From Flagellimonas aurea (GTDB lineage: Bacteria > Bacteroidota > Bacteroidia > Flavobacteriales > Flavobacteriaceae), in assembly GCF_017313785.1 (NCBI RefSeq), contig NZ_JAFLNL010000005.1, forward strand, positions 1 to 64,000: a DNA stretch of 64,000 nucleotides, written 5' to 3'. Under the pieces are notes generated by a model. It worked only from the letters and a program-made list of their open reading frames with translations, was not told where the DNA came from and did no database searches. The number at the start of each line of letters is the position of its first letter. The stretch's first letter is position 1. Made by a program: the position numbers and the translations under genes. Positions 21,189-30,015 of the stretch are shown one piece after another.

Positions 21189-21261
21189 CACGGGAGGAGA
21201 GACTCGAACTCCCGACACCTGGTTTTGGAGACCAGTGCTCTACCAACTGAGCTACACCCGT
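21189..21261 (-). tRNA. tRNA-Trp (CCA)
   Basis: 73 nt with D arm (TAGCTCAGTTGGTAGAGC), anticodon arm ctggtctCCAaaaccag and T loop TTCGAGT. The acceptor stem has one U-U mismatch at 6-67. No CCA is encoded. It lies between tuf and secE. Confidence 0.95.
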
Positions 21262-21334
21262 TTATAATTACACTGAAAGGTATCCCGATTAAATCGGAAC
21301 ACCCTTGAGTGCAATTTTATAATATATTCTGAAA

Positions 21335-22522
21335 TTAATCTAGAATCTCAGTAACCTGACCAGCACCTACTGTTCTACCACCTTCACGGATAGCGAAACG
21401 TAGACCAACGCTCAATGCGATTGGCTGAATCAAATCTACAGTAATTGTCAAGTTATCACCTGGCATTACCATTTCAACTCCATCAGGAAGGTTGATGTTA
21501 CCTGTTACGTCAGTTGTACGAACGTAGAACTGTGGACGGTAGTTGTTATGGAATGGAGTGTGACGCCCACCTTCTTCTTTTTTCAAGATATAAACCTCAG
21601 CTTTGAATTTAGCGTGCGGCTTAACAGAACCTGGCTTACAGATAACCATACCTCTTTTGATATCGGATTTCTCGATACCCCTCAAAAGAAGACCAACGTT
21701 ATCACCAGCTTCACCTCTATCCAAAATCTTACGGAACATCTCAACACCAGTAATGGTAGAAGACAATTTCTCAGCACCCATACCAATGATATCTACAGCA
21801 TCACCAGTGTTGGCAACACCTGTTTCGATACGACCGGTAGCAACAGTACCACGACCCGTAATAGTGAATACATCTTCGATTGGCATAAGGAAGTCTTTAT
21901 CAACCTCACGAGTTGGCTCCTCGATCCAGCTATCAACAGCTTCCATCAATTCCATTACAGTGTCAACCCATTTTTGCTCACCGTTCAAAGCACCTAGTGC
22001 AGAACCAGAGATTACAGGTCCGTTATCACCATCATACTCGTAGAAAGAAAGCAATTCTCTTACTTCCATCTCAACAAGCTCCAATAGCTCCTCATCATCC
22101 ACCATGTCAACTTTGTTCAAGAAAACAACGATACGTGGAATACCTACCTGACGACCCAAAAGGATGTGCTCACGAGTCTGTGGCATAGGACCATCAGTTG
22201 CAGCAACCACCAAAATAGCACCGTCCATCTGAGCAGCACCAGTAACCATGTTCTTTACGTAATCCGCGTGACCAGGACAGTCAACGTGAGCGTAGTGACG
22301 GTTAGCAGTTTGGTACTCAACGTGTGAAGTGTTGATAGTAATACCTCTTTCTTTTTCTTCTGGCGCGTTATCGATGGAGTCAAAGCTTCTAAGCTCGGAC
22401 AAACCAGCGTTCGCCAATACAGTGGTAATAGCAGCAGTCAATGTTGTTTTACCGTGATCCACGTGTCCAATGGTACCAATATTTAAGTGGGGTTTGGAAC
22501 GATCAAAAGTTTCCTTTGCCAT
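21335..22522 (-). CDS. tuf: Elongation factor Tu
   Basis: 395 residues. G1 is GHVDHGKT at 19-26, G3 is DCPGHADY and G4 is NKVDMVDD. The switch region ([14 protein letters not shown]) and domains 2 and 3 are complete. It delivers aminoacyl-tRNA to the ribosome. It is transcribed behind four tRNA genes and before tRNA-Trp and secE, so mature mRNA probably needs tRNA processing at both ends. Confidence 0.99.
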   Translation of the reverse strand: MAKETFDRSKPHLNIGTIGHVDHGKTTLTAAITTVLANAGLSELRSFDSIDNAPEEKERGITINTSHVEYQTANRHYAHVDCPGHADYVKNMVTGAAQMDGAILVVAATDGPMPQTREHILLGRQVGIPRIVVFLNKVDMVDDEELLELVEMEVRELLSFYEYDGDNGPVISGSALGALNGEQKWVDTVMELMEAVDSWIEEPTREVDKDFLMPIEDVFTITGRGTVATGRIETGVANTGDAVDIIGMGAEKLSSTITGVEMFRKILDRGEAGDNVGLLLRGIEKSDIKRGMVICKPGSVKPHAKFKAEVYILKKEEGGRHTPFHNNYRPQFYVRTTDVTGNINLPDGVEMVMPGDNLTITVDLIQPIALSVGLRFAIREGGRTVGAGQVTEILD

Positions 22523-22570
22523 TTTAAAATAATTTTAATCTTAGTTTATATTAGTGTACAAATCGTTTTG

Positions 22571-22642
22571 AGCCAATGACGGGAATTGAACCCGTGACCT
22601 CTTCCTTACCAAGGAAACGCTCTACCCCTGAGCTACACCGGC
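22571..22642 (-). tRNA. tRNA-Thr (GGT)
   Basis: 72 nt; 7-bp acceptor stem with two G-U pairs, anticodon loop TTGGTAA and T loop TTCAATT. It is the last of four tRNAs before tuf. Confidence 0.96.
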
Positions 22643-22739
22643 CTATGGGTTATCAGGTTTAGAGTTTAAAGTTACAAGCTTAGCTCGTCAAAACTTCAAC
22701 CTTTTTACACTTGCATCTAAAAGATTCAAGTTTATATGG

Positions 22740-22812
22740 AGCGGGAGACCGGGTTCGAACCGGCGACATTCAGCTTGGAAGGCTGACGCTCTACCAACTG
22801 AGCTACTCCCGC
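22740..22812 (-). tRNA. tRNA-Gly (TCC)
   Basis: 73 nt; acceptor GCGGGAG with CTCCCGC, anticodon loop CTTCCAA and T loop TTCGAAC. Confidence 0.97.
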
Positions 22813-22893
22813 ATTTTTTTCTGGATTTTCATCCAAAGATTCCAATATTTCAAAAAACCTTCTATCCCGATTGTTCCGACGAACAATCTCTTG

Positions 22894-22976
22894 TGGGGGG
22901 AGCAGGATTCGAACCTGCGAAGGTAAAAACCAACAGATTTACAGTCTGTCCTCGTTGGCCGCTTGAGTATCCCCCC
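22894..22976 (-). tRNA. tRNA-Tyr (GTA)
   Basis: 83 nt with the long variable arm of class II tRNAs. Acceptor GGGGGGA with TCCCCCC, anticodon GTA in cagactGTAaatctg, T loop TTCGAAT. Confidence 0.97.
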
Positions 22977-22998
22977 GCCTTATTTTCAGTAACTTACG

Positions 22999-23072
22999 AG
23001 CCGATAGAGGGACTCGAACCCACGACCTGCTGATTACAAATCAGCTGCTCTAGCCAGCTGAGCTATATCGGC
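22999..23072 (-). tRNA. tRNA-Thr (TGT)
   Basis: 74 nt; acceptor GCCGATA with TATCGGC, anticodon loop TTTGTAA and T loop TTCGAGT. It is the first gene after the promoter at 23123-23153. Confidence 0.97.
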
Positions 23073-23122
23073 ATTTCACCGCTTTTTTCTCACTAAAAAA
23101 GCCCGCTATTTCTAACGGACTG

Positions 23123-23153
23123 CAAATGTATATATTTATATTTTAATTCAAAA
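23123..23153 (-). promoter_or_regulatory. Promoter of the tRNA-tuf operon
   Basis: On the minus strand a TTTTG (-33 type) is followed after 18 nt by TACATTTG, a perfect TAnnTTTG -7 element. It sits about 50 bp upstream of tRNA-Thr(TGT) and downstream of the hpf stop. This is one of the best promoter matches in the window, fitting a highly expressed stable-RNA operon. Confidence 0.8.
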
Positions 23154-23173
23154 TAAAATTTGAAAAATTTTCA

Positions 23174-23476
23174 TCAAGCATTCGCCCTTAACTTCTCCTT
23201 CTTCTTCACCAACTGTCTTTCCAAGGAACTACAGGCCGAATCCACCGCCTCCTCAAAAGACTTACATTGCTTTTTCACCATGATTTTGTCGCGAGGTACG
23301 AACACCATGATTTCCACGATCTTATTCTCTTTTGCACTTGTGTTTTCCACTTTCAAATAAACATCCGATTCGATGACCTTGTCATAAAACAATTCCAACT
23401 TGTCCATTCGCTTTTGGACAAAGTCGATGAGTTTACCATCAGCTGTAAAATTTACCGATTGTGCGTTTACTTTCAT
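23174..23476 (-). CDS. hpf: Ribosome hibernation-promoting factor (HPF/RaiA family)
   Basis: 100 residues from the ATG at 23476 (MKVNAQSVNFTADGKLIDFV); the frame extends to 23524, but those residues are outside the family. It is the short, single-domain form with the beta-alpha-beta-beta-beta-alpha pattern and a basic C-terminus (LERQLVKKKEKLRANA). It binds the 30S subunit in stationary phase. It follows xerC by 53 bp, an arrangement common in Bacteroidota. Confidence 0.95.
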   Translation of the reverse strand: MKVNAQSVNFTADGKLIDFVQKRMDKLELFYDKVIESDVYLKVENTSAKENKIVEIMVFVPRDKIMVKKQCKSFEEAVDSACSSLERQLVKKKEKLRANA

Positions 23477-23529
23477 AAGACGAAGTTTTAGTACTGTCAA
23501 AGACAGTGAAGTTAAACAATACAAGAATT

Positions 23530-24420
23530 TTATTTCTTGTTTCTTGGGTGGGCCTTTTGATGCACTTTTTTAAGTTCGGCAATACTATTGTGCGTATACA
23601 CCTGTGTTGATGCCAAACTTGAATGGCCCAGTAATTCCTTTACGGAATTTAAATCCGCTCCCCTATTCAGCAAGTGTGTTGCAAAGGTGTGCCTTAATAT
23701 GTGAGGGCTCTTTTTCACCTTAGGGGACACTAAACTAAAATACTTATTTATGGTTCGATAAACAAGTGTTTCATAAATTTTAAGACCTTCTTTTGTTAAA
23801 ATCAAGAAAGACGAATCCGTCACATTTTCAAGCTCCGAACGCTTGATCAAATAGCTTTTAATTCGCTCTATGGTTGATGCCAGCATGGGAATGATACGCT
23901 CCTTGTTGCGCTTACCCAGCACTTTGATGACCTGGGATGAAAAATCCACATCTTTGATTTTCAGGTTTACCAATTCCGCCCTACGCATTCCTGTGGTGTA
24001 CAACAACTCTATAATGAGTTTATCCCGCTCACCCTCAAAATCATCAGTAAATGGAATCTCAGACAGGATCTCCTCCATTTCGTTCTCGGAAAAAGGCACC
24101 TCCATTTTCTTACTTGTTTTCAGCGCCCTGTGCTTTGCCAAAGGTGAAACGGCAATATCACCTACCTTCAATAAAAATTTATAGTAGGCCTGTAGTGAAG
24201 ATATTTTTCTATTGATGGTCCTATTTGAAATACCGCTGTCGGATAGCTCAACTATCCAGTTCCTGATCAATGGATACGAAATCTTCACAATATTTTCCTC
24301 CCCATGGTTCTCCGAACAGAATTGAGAAAAGGTTTCAATATCCTTTTGATATGCCCTTACGGTATGATCGGAGTAATTCTTCTCCAACCTCAAATAAGAT
24401 ATAAAAGCGGTTACGGACAT
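23530..24420 (-). CDS. xerC: Tyrosine recombinase XerC/XerD family
   Basis: 296 residues, typical of Xer proteins. An N-terminal SAM-like core-binding domain (about 1-85) precedes the catalytic domain with all expected residues: R146 (TGMRRAEL), K170, H240 and R243 (HILRHTFATHLL), H266 (LLGHSSLASTQ) and nucleophile Y275. Its role would be resolving chromosome dimers at dif. The position between rpsU and hpf is a conserved housekeeping location, so I do not read it as a phage or element integrase. XerC versus XerD cannot be decided from sequence alone. Confidence 0.92.
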   Translation of the reverse strand: MSVTAFISYLRLEKNYSDHTVRAYQKDIETFSQFCSENHGEENIVKISYPLIRNWIVELSDSGISNRTINRKISSLQAYYKFLLKVGDIAVSPLAKHRALKTSKKMEVPFSENEMEEILSEIPFTDDFEGERDKLIIELLYTTGMRRAELVNLKIKDVDFSSQVIKVLGKRNKERIIPMLASTIERIKSYLIKRSELENVTDSSFLILTKEGLKIYETLVYRTINKYFSLVSPKVKKSPHILRHTFATHLLNRGADLNSVKELLGHSSLASTQVYTHNSIAELKKVHQKAHPRNKK

Positions 24421-24462
24421 ATATCAAAGGTAGCAATTTAGATTGCCCTTGGATATAAAACG

Positions 24463-24493
24463 AAAAATCCCGTTCCAATATTGGAACGGGATT
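24463..24493 (-). terminator. Intrinsic terminator after rpsU
   Basis: A perfect palindrome at 24466-24493 (13-bp arms) is followed on the minus strand by a T run (A run 24463-24467 on plus). It separates rpsU from xerC. Confidence 0.85.
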
Positions 24494-24518
24494 CATATAT
24501 TTTGTAAAAGCGATAGCC

Positions 24519-24713
24519 CTATACTTCTTCTTGATCCCTAAGACCTTGAATGTACTGTGCTTTTTGTATTTGCGCTCTACGCTCTACAGAAGGCTTGGTG
24601 AACTGCTGTCTTGATCTTAACTGACGCATGGTACCTGTTCTGTCGAACTTACGTTTGAAACGCTTTAAAGCTCTATCGATGTTTTCTCCTTCTTTAACTG
24701 GTATAATTAACAT
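24519..24713 (-). CDS. rpsU: Ribosomal protein bS21
   Basis: 64 residues, highly basic (MLIIPVKEGENIDRALKRFK). In flavobacteria bS21, with bS18 and bS6, holds the 3' tail of 16S rRNA so that anti-Shine-Dalgarno pairing is blocked. The gene has its own -7 box, a strong Shine-Dalgarno and a strong terminator, so it is probably monocistronic and self-regulated. Confidence 0.98.
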   Translation of the reverse strand: MLIIPVKEGENIDRALKRFKRKFDRTGTMRQLRSRQQFTKPSVERRAQIQKAQYIQGLRDQEEV

Positions 24714-24721
24714 GGGCTACA

Positions 24722-24732
24722 ACCTCCTTTCT
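24722..24732 (-). promoter_or_regulatory. Extended Shine-Dalgarno of rpsU
   Basis: On the minus strand AGAAAGGAGGT is perfectly complementary over 11 nt to the usual 16S 3' tail (ACCUCCUUUCU). The last base of GGAGG is separated from the ATG at 24713 by 9 nt. Starts elsewhere in the window generally lack any such site. Confidence 0.9.
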
Positions 24733-24748
24733 TTAAAATTTTGGTCTG

Positions 24749-24756
24749 CAAATATA
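24749..24756 (-). promoter_or_regulatory. -7 promoter element of rpsU
   Basis: TATATTTG on the minus strand, a full TAnnTTTG match, 35 nt upstream of the ATG and upstream of the Shine-Dalgarno. No -33 TTG at the normal distance. Confidence 0.5.
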
Positions 24757-24808
24757 CAAATGATATTCAATGGGTAAAGAAATATTTTATTTTTTTGATG
24801 GAAAGCTA

Positions 24809-25975
24809 TTATGAACGCTTTTTGTATTCCTTTTTATCCACAATGATCTTGGCTAAAATTTCCTTTAAAATCTCGGATGTACCCCCGCCAATTGGCCCTA
24901 ACCTACTATCGCGCATCAAACGCGCCATAGGATAATCTTCTATATATCCGTAACCGCCCAAAAACTGTAGACAGTTATAAATGACCTCATCGGCCATTTT
25001 TGTGGATTTCAATTTGGAAATCGTGGCTTCCTTCACCACATAGACACCTTTATCCATTTGCGCTACGGTAGCATAATTGAACTGCTTGCACAACAACATA
25101 TCGGAATATAGATCCACCAATCGGTGGCGCAATGCCTGGAATTGGTCTATACTTCTACCGAACGCCTCACGTTCGGACATGTATTGCAGGGCATAATCAA
25201 GAGCAAACTCTGCACGCGCGTGCGCGTTTATTCCCATTACCAATCGCTCCAAAGCAAAGGCTTCCATAATATAACCAAAGCCTTCGTTTTCGGTACCCAA
25301 CAAATTTGAAGCAGGAACCTCAACATTGTCAAAGGCCAGCTCAGCGGTATCGGATGCGCGCCAACCCAACTTGTTCAACTTACTGGCAGAGACACCTTTT
25401 GCATGCCTATCCATCACAAACATACTGATACCTTTATTGCCGGCATCCTTATCGGTTTTTGCCGCTAGTATAATATAGTCCCCGTAAACACCATTGGTAA
25501 TAAATGTTTTGGACCCATTTACAATATATACGTCTCCTTTCTTTTCGGCAGTGGTTCGCATAGCGGCTACATCACTCCCCCCAAAGGGCTCGGACACTCC
25601 TAAACAACCAATCTTATTACCCAGCACACTGGGTTCCAGATAAGCTTTTTTCTGCCCATCGTTGGCCAATTTGTTCAAATAGGTCATCGCGAGATACTGG
25701 TGCGCCCACATGGCGGCAGCAAAACCTCCCGAATTGATTTTTTGTAATTCTTCCAGAAAAATAACGGTATAAAAAAGGTCGAGGTTCAATCCCGAATAGG
25801 CTTCTGGGGTCATCAATCCAAAAAAGCCCATTTCACCGAACTTGGGCCATATAGATTTATCAATTTTACCGGATTCCTCCCATTCCTCTATATGGGGAAC
25901 AACTTCTTTCTGTAAAAAATCCTTCAAACTTTCGCGGAATAAGTTATGCTCTTCCGTGAAGTACATTTCGTTCAT
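24809..25975 (-). CDS. Acyl-CoA dehydrogenase
   Basis: 388 residues with the three-domain family fold: N-terminal helices, a middle beta domain with the FAD/substrate motifs (GCLGVSEPFGGSDVAAMRTT, TFITNG) and a C-terminal helical domain (FLGGYGYIEDYPMARLMRD). It oxidises an acyl-CoA to the 2-enoyl-CoA and passes electrons to electron transfer flavoprotein. The usual catalytic Glu of the YEGT loop is absent; the loop reads GGGT at 363-366. Instead E243 in ALERLVMG occupies the position used by isovaleryl-CoA and long-chain enzymes. That suggests a branched- or long-chain substrate, but the exact substrate is not settled. Confidence 0.92.
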   Translation of the reverse strand: MNEMYFTEEHNLFRESLKDFLQKEVVPHIEEWEESGKIDKSIWPKFGEMGFFGLMTPEAYSGLNLDLFYTVIFLEELQKINSGGFAAAMWAHQYLAMTYLNKLANDGQKKAYLEPSVLGNKIGCLGVSEPFGGSDVAAMRTTAEKKGDVYIVNGSKTFITNGVYGDYIILAAKTDKDAGNKGISMFVMDRHAKGVSASKLNKLGWRASDTAELAFDNVEVPASNLLGTENEGFGYIMEAFALERLVMGINAHARAEFALDYALQYMSEREAFGRSIDQFQALRHRLVDLYSDMLLCKQFNYATVAQMDKGVYVVKEATISKLKSTKMADEVIYNCLQFLGGYGYIEDYPMARLMRDSRLGPIGGGTSEILKEILAKIIVDKKEYKKRS

Positions 25976-25985
25976 AGCACCTATT

Positions 25986-26840
25986 TTATAAAGACAAATA
26001 TAAAGCTATTCTATCTAGCTTTTCTGTAGGGAATCCGTCTACTTGACTCAATTCCTGTAAAGATGCAAATAAACCATTTTTATCTCTATATTCCACAATG
26101 TTGGATGCCAATGAACCATTTATATAGACCAATCGGGATAATTCTTTTGCATTGGCCTTGTTCACATTGATTTTGCCCACCTCAGGTTTGTCAATCACTT
26201 GAAACTTGAGCAATGCTTTCCCCACGACCTCTGGTTCAAGCCCGTAAACATCATATAATTGTTCACTAACCAAAAAACCACCCAACCTATCCCTGAACTT
26301 TATAATTCGTTTGGATAATGTTTCCCCGATACCGTAGACTTGTCTCAATTCTTCAGCCGTTGCTGCATTCAAGTCTTTGATATTGGTTTCGGTCGCAGGC
26401 TTTGAAGTTGTCTTCTTTACCGTTTGATTTTTTCCTGCCCATTCTGGAAATTTGAAATAGGGCGAGATTTTATTTAAAAGTGAATCGGATATCTGGGTAA
26501 CTGTTTGGAACTCCTTGTCCGAATTCACAAATTTTCCTTGATCCCTAAAAGTGAACAACCTATCCAATTCAGATGGAGACAATCCCAGGGCGTAGCCCTT
26601 ATAATCGGTTAAATAATTTGGATTGAAGGGATATATTTTTTGGGATTTATCAAATCGCTCCTTTTTAAGACTGTCTATCTTGGTTTGCTCGACAGCATTG
26701 AGGGCAAAATCACTTTTTAAATTGGATGGGGTTGCCTTCACATAATAATACCCACATTGAAGCACGACCACGATCAACAACAAAAAGAAAATCCCACTTC
26801 GTTCTTGTTTATTGAACCTGAAGTGGGATTGTTTTCTCAT
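25986..26840 (-). CDS. Helix-hairpin-helix (ComEA-like) membrane-anchored protein
   Basis: 284 residues: a basic N-terminus, one membrane helix (about 18-34) and an extracytoplasmic part with helix-hairpin-helix units. Two are clear, LNAATAEELRQVYGIGETLS and VNKANAKELSRLVYINGSLA; an earlier degenerate unit lies near residues 70-125. ComEA-type units bind DNA non-specifically in uptake. In Bacteroidota many such proteins are annotated this way without proof of a competence role. It lies between the acyl-CoA dehydrogenase (11 bp) and the symporter gene. Confidence 0.8.
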   Translation of the reverse strand: MRKQSHFRFNKQERSGIFFLLLIVVVLQCGYYYVKATPSNLKSDFALNAVEQTKIDSLKKERFDKSQKIYPFNPNYLTDYKGYALGLSPSELDRLFTFRDQGKFVNSDKEFQTVTQISDSLLNKISPYFKFPEWAGKNQTVKKTTSKPATETNIKDLNAATAEELRQVYGIGETLSKRIIKFRDRLGGFLVSEQLYDVYGLEPEVVGKALLKFQVIDKPEVGKINVNKANAKELSRLVYINGSLASNIVEYRDKNGLFASLQELSQVDGFPTEKLDRIALYLSL

Positions 26841-26856
26841 AATATGCAGGAGCTAT

Positions 26857-28920
26857 TTAGCTCTTTAATTTTTTAAAGAGCTGCCCGGCTTTCAATTTTG
26901 CCAAGTATCCGTCCAAGTCTTTGCGTACCTCACCGGACATTATATAAAGTCCAATAATGTTCGGGAAGGACATGGCCAGAATCATCATATCCGAAAAGTC
27001 GAGTACAGCTCCCAAACTCACGGAAGCACCTACCACTACGAATACCAAGAACAACATTTTATAAATCATTTCGGAACGCTTGCTCTTTCCGAAAAGATAC
27101 GTCCAAGCTCTCATTCCATAGTAAGACCACGAAATCATGGTTGAGAATGCAAAAAGGAACACGGCCAAAGCCAATATGTAAGGGAACCAAGAGATTTGGC
27201 TACCAAAAGCATCAGAAGTCAACTGGGCACCAGCCATTCCTTCCACTTCGTGCATTCCTGTAAAAATCAACACCAAAGCGGTAAGGGTACATACCACTAC
27301 GGTATCAATAAATGGCTCAAGCAAGGCAACAAAACCTTCGGATGGAGGATGGTTGGTCTTTGCGGCACTGTGGGCAATCGCGGCAGAACCTACACCAGCT
27401 TCATTTGAGAAGGCCGCACGCTGGAAGCCAATGACCAGAACTCCGAGTATACCTCCTTTAAGTGCTGAAGGGCTAAATGCTCCATCAACAATAGCAGAGA
27501 ATGCCGGGCCAATATTCTGTATGTTCATTATAATGACAGCCAAGGCAGCTACTATATATATAGATGCCATAATAGGTACGATTTTACCTGTTACCTTGGC
27601 AATACTGCTTATACCTCCAATGATAACAACACCTACCAAAATTGCTGTAACCACTCCAAACCAGAATCCGTTACCGGCCAATACAGGAAACTGTCCTGCC
27701 AATTGTTCAAAGGACTGGTTTGCCTGGAACATATTTCCGCCACCGAATGAAGCACCTACGGCAAGTACGGCAAATACACCTGCCAAAACTTTACCAAAAC
27801 CTTTTAGGTTTCTTTTTTCCAGACCATAACGGAGGTAATTCATAGGTCCACCGAACACACGGCCATCAGGAAGGATATCACGATATTTTACACCAAGGGT
27901 ACATTCTACAAATTTTGAAGACATACCCAAAAGACCACAAACTATCATCCAAAAAGTTGCACCTGCGCCTCCTAACGATACTGCTACGGCAACACCTGCT
28001 ATATTTCCGAGACCAACAGTACCGGAAACTGCAGTGGCCAATGCTTGAAAGTGGGTAACCTGCCCTGGCGCATCCGGGTCATCATATTTTCCTTTGGCCA
28101 AATCGATGGAATGTCTAAATCCACGAATGTTAATGAATCCCATTCTGATGGTGAAGAACAACGCTCCTAAAACCAACCAGATTACAATAAAAGGGATACC
28201 CTTGATTATCGAGTCTCCATTGGGATGGGTCATGGCGATTGGCTCATCATACTCGATCTCGGCAAAATAATGAGCTCCTTGTTCGATTACGTGCTCTTGG
28301 TTTTCGGAGTTATAGATTACGTTTCCTTCTTTGACCTTATGTTGTAATTTACCTTTAGCAGAAGATTTAATTGTAATATCCCCGCGCTTATCACTGGTAA
28401 TGACAGCGATATCTTCACCAGCCCTAACACTGGCCTTATCGCCCTTGAGCCATTCTTTTAAGATGAACTTGTCCTGGGTCTCGTTGCTCCAATCGGGTAT
28501 TCCTATCAACTTTACATCGGCATAGGCAACTGGATCGTAGATTCCGATCGCGGCAAAAGGGTCCCAAAAAAGAACAGACCCCAATGCGCTTACTGCCGGG
28601 GTCATGGTTCCATTAAAAACTTCTGTTATCGATTCTGTCTCTACCTTAAATTCTTTGGTAACGGAATTACCTGCTGCATCGGTTACCGTTACACTATAAG
28701 GTATACCTTCCACCAATCCTTTTGCAGATTTGGATGTAAGTGGTGTTTCCTGATTGCTCCACTTGTAGGTGTAGGGCTCCGTTCCCCCATCAACTTCAAG
28801 CTCTATGGCTCCATCATTAATATTATTGGAAACATTGTAGGTCTTACCTACTACAGTCAATTCCTGTGAAAAACCAGTGGTCAATGCACAAAAAGACAAT
28901 AGAAAAAGAAAATACTTCAT
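26857..28920 (-). CDS. Na+/alanine symporter (AGCS family) with large exported-type N-terminal extension
   Basis: 687 residues. The C-terminal 450 or so form an AGCS amino-acid:cation symporter ([47 protein letters not shown]), about 10-11 membrane helices starting near residue 242. The first 235 residues are unusual. A signal peptide (ending about residue 18) is followed by an Ig/SprB-repeat-like module (about 20-95: [22 protein letters not shown]), a hydrophobic stretch (about 101-130), and a soluble module (about 140-225) with the look of a lipoyl/barrel-sandwich domain ([25 protein letters not shown]). Ordinary symporters lack these parts. The transport function is well supported; the purpose of the extension is unknown. 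Confidence 0.88.
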   Translation of the reverse strand: MKYFLFLLSFCALTTGFSQELTVVGKTYNVSNNINDGAIELEVDGGTEPYTYKWSNQETPLTSKSAKGLVEGIPYSVTVTDAAGNSVTKEFKVETESITEVFNGTMTPAVSALGSVLFWDPFAAIGIYDPVAYADVKLIGIPDWSNETQDKFILKEWLKGDKASVRAGEDIAVITSDKRGDITIKSSAKGKLQHKVKEGNVIYNSENQEHVIEQGAHYFAEIEYDEPIAMTHPNGDSIIKGIPFIVIWLVLGALFFTIRMGFINIRGFRHSIDLAKGKYDDPDAPGQVTHFQALATAVSGTVGLGNIAGVAVAVSLGGAGATFWMIVCGLLGMSSKFVECTLGVKYRDILPDGRVFGGPMNYLRYGLEKRNLKGFGKVLAGVFAVLAVGASFGGGNMFQANQSFEQLAGQFPVLAGNGFWFGVVTAILVGVVIIGGISSIAKVTGKIVPIMASIYIVAALAVIIMNIQNIGPAFSAIVDGAFSPSALKGGILGVLVIGFQRAAFSNEAGVGSAAIAHSAAKTNHPPSEGFVALLEPFIDTVVVCTLTALVLIFTGMHEVEGMAGAQLTSDAFGSQISWFPYILALAVFLFAFSTMISWSYYGMRAWTYLFGKSKRSEMIYKMLFLVFVVVGASVSLGAVLDFSDMMILAMSFPNIIGLYIMSGEVRKDLDGYLAKLKAGQLFKKLKS

Positions 28921-29005
28921 ATATTGAGATTAGTTAGTTTTTGGTATGATAAAGGCAACAATATCCAAAAAAAAATCAACGCTATCAAATTTTAAGTTTT
29001 TTTAA

Positions 29006-30013
29006 CTAACCGATCTGAAACATTTGATTTAATTTCCTTATTTGCTCAGGTCTCCCCAACACTATCACCTTACTTTTTGGTTGTAACACCAAGTCTGCCT
29101 CCGGGTTGATGACATACGTTCCATTGGGATCTATATAACCTATAATGGTACAGCCTGTCTTTCTTCTAAGATCTAAATCCCGAAGGGAATGACAGTCCAT
29201 TTGATTGGTAAAATCCTCTATACTCACCTCTTCCAGGTTTGTAGTATGCTCCCCTTCTATGGAAAGCTGATCTAGAAATGTGATCAAATCGGGCATTACC
29301 ACCAAGGAGGCCATATGGTCCCCTCCTATCTTATCGGGCATGATCACCTTATTGGCTCCGGCAAATTCCAATTTTTTCACAGAAGTTATTTGCGAAGCTC
29401 TACTTATAATAAAAAGGTTCTTATTGAGTTGGCGAGCGGAAAGCACAATAAAAAGGTTGGCAGCATCGTCCGGAACTGCCGTAATCAAATACTGCGCCCT
29501 CTCAATTCCCGCCTGAAGCAGTACATCATCCTCATTGGCATCGCCTTCCACGAACAAAATCTCTTCCTCATGTCGCTCGATAATTTCTTTGTCCTTTTCT
29601 ATAACAACAAAAGGTTTGTTGTAGGCTATCAATTTTTCTGCTGCCTGCATGCCGTTCCTACCAAAACCACAGACCACAACATGGTTCGTTAGATCATCTA
29701 TCTGTTTCTTCACTCTTTTCTTTTTTAGCAGTTCCAATGAGTTTCTTCCCAAAATGTACTCGGTAACCACCGATATGGCGAAACCGAAAATGAATACACT
29801 GGTAACAATTAAAAATACGGTAAAAATTTTTGCATTGGCGTCCAATGGCCGTACCTCCGAAAATCCAACGGTGGTCACGGTGATAATGGTCATATAAATG
29901 GCCTCTATCCAAGTAAAATCGGACAGCATTTTGTAACCGATAACCCCGAACAGCAACACCACTACCATTAAGGATAGGGCCAATACTATTTTGGAGCGCA
30001 TCAGTCTAATCAT
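29006..30013 (-). CDS. Potassium channel protein with RCK (TrkA-N/TrkA-C) domains
   Basis: 335 residues: two membrane helices (about 9-26 and 63-83) flank a pore loop, followed by a Rossmann RCK domain (VVCGFGRNGMQAAEKL, residues about 114-230) and a TrkA-C domain (about 255-335). The pore sequence is TVTTVGFSE (residues 46-54): the canonical TVGYGD filter is replaced by TVGFSE, seen in other channels of this kind. K+ selectivity is therefore likely but not certain. The ATG lies 2 bp from the stop of the PspC-like gene, so the two are co-transcribed. Confidence 0.9.
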   Translation of the reverse strand: MIRLMRSKIVLALSLMVVVLLFGVIGYKMLSDFTWIEAIYMTIITVTTVGFSEVRPLDANAKIFTVFLIVTSVFIFGFAISVVTEYILGRNSLELLKKKRVKKQIDDLTNHVVVCGFGRNGMQAAEKLIAYNKPFVVIEKDKEIIERHEEEILFVEGDANEDDVLLQAGIERAQYLITAVPDDAANLFIVLSARQLNKNLFIISRASQITSVKKLEFAGANKVIMPDKIGGDHMASLVVMPDLITFLDQLSIEGEHTTNLEEVSIEDFTNQMDCHSLRDLDLRRKTGCTIIGYIDPNGTYVINPEADLVLQPKSKVIVLGRPEQIRKLNQMFQIG

Positions 30014-30015
30014 GT

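Noticed and set aside
21277-21300. Short hairpin between tuf and tRNA-Trp as a terminator
   Set aside because: The stem is only about 5 bp and no T run follows it. It is more likely part of a spacer removed during tRNA processing.
23530-24420. Tyrosine recombinase as evidence of a mobile element next to tRNA genes
   Set aside because: Length, motifs and the rpsU/hpf neighbourhood match housekeeping Xer. No element genes or flanking direct repeats are present around it.
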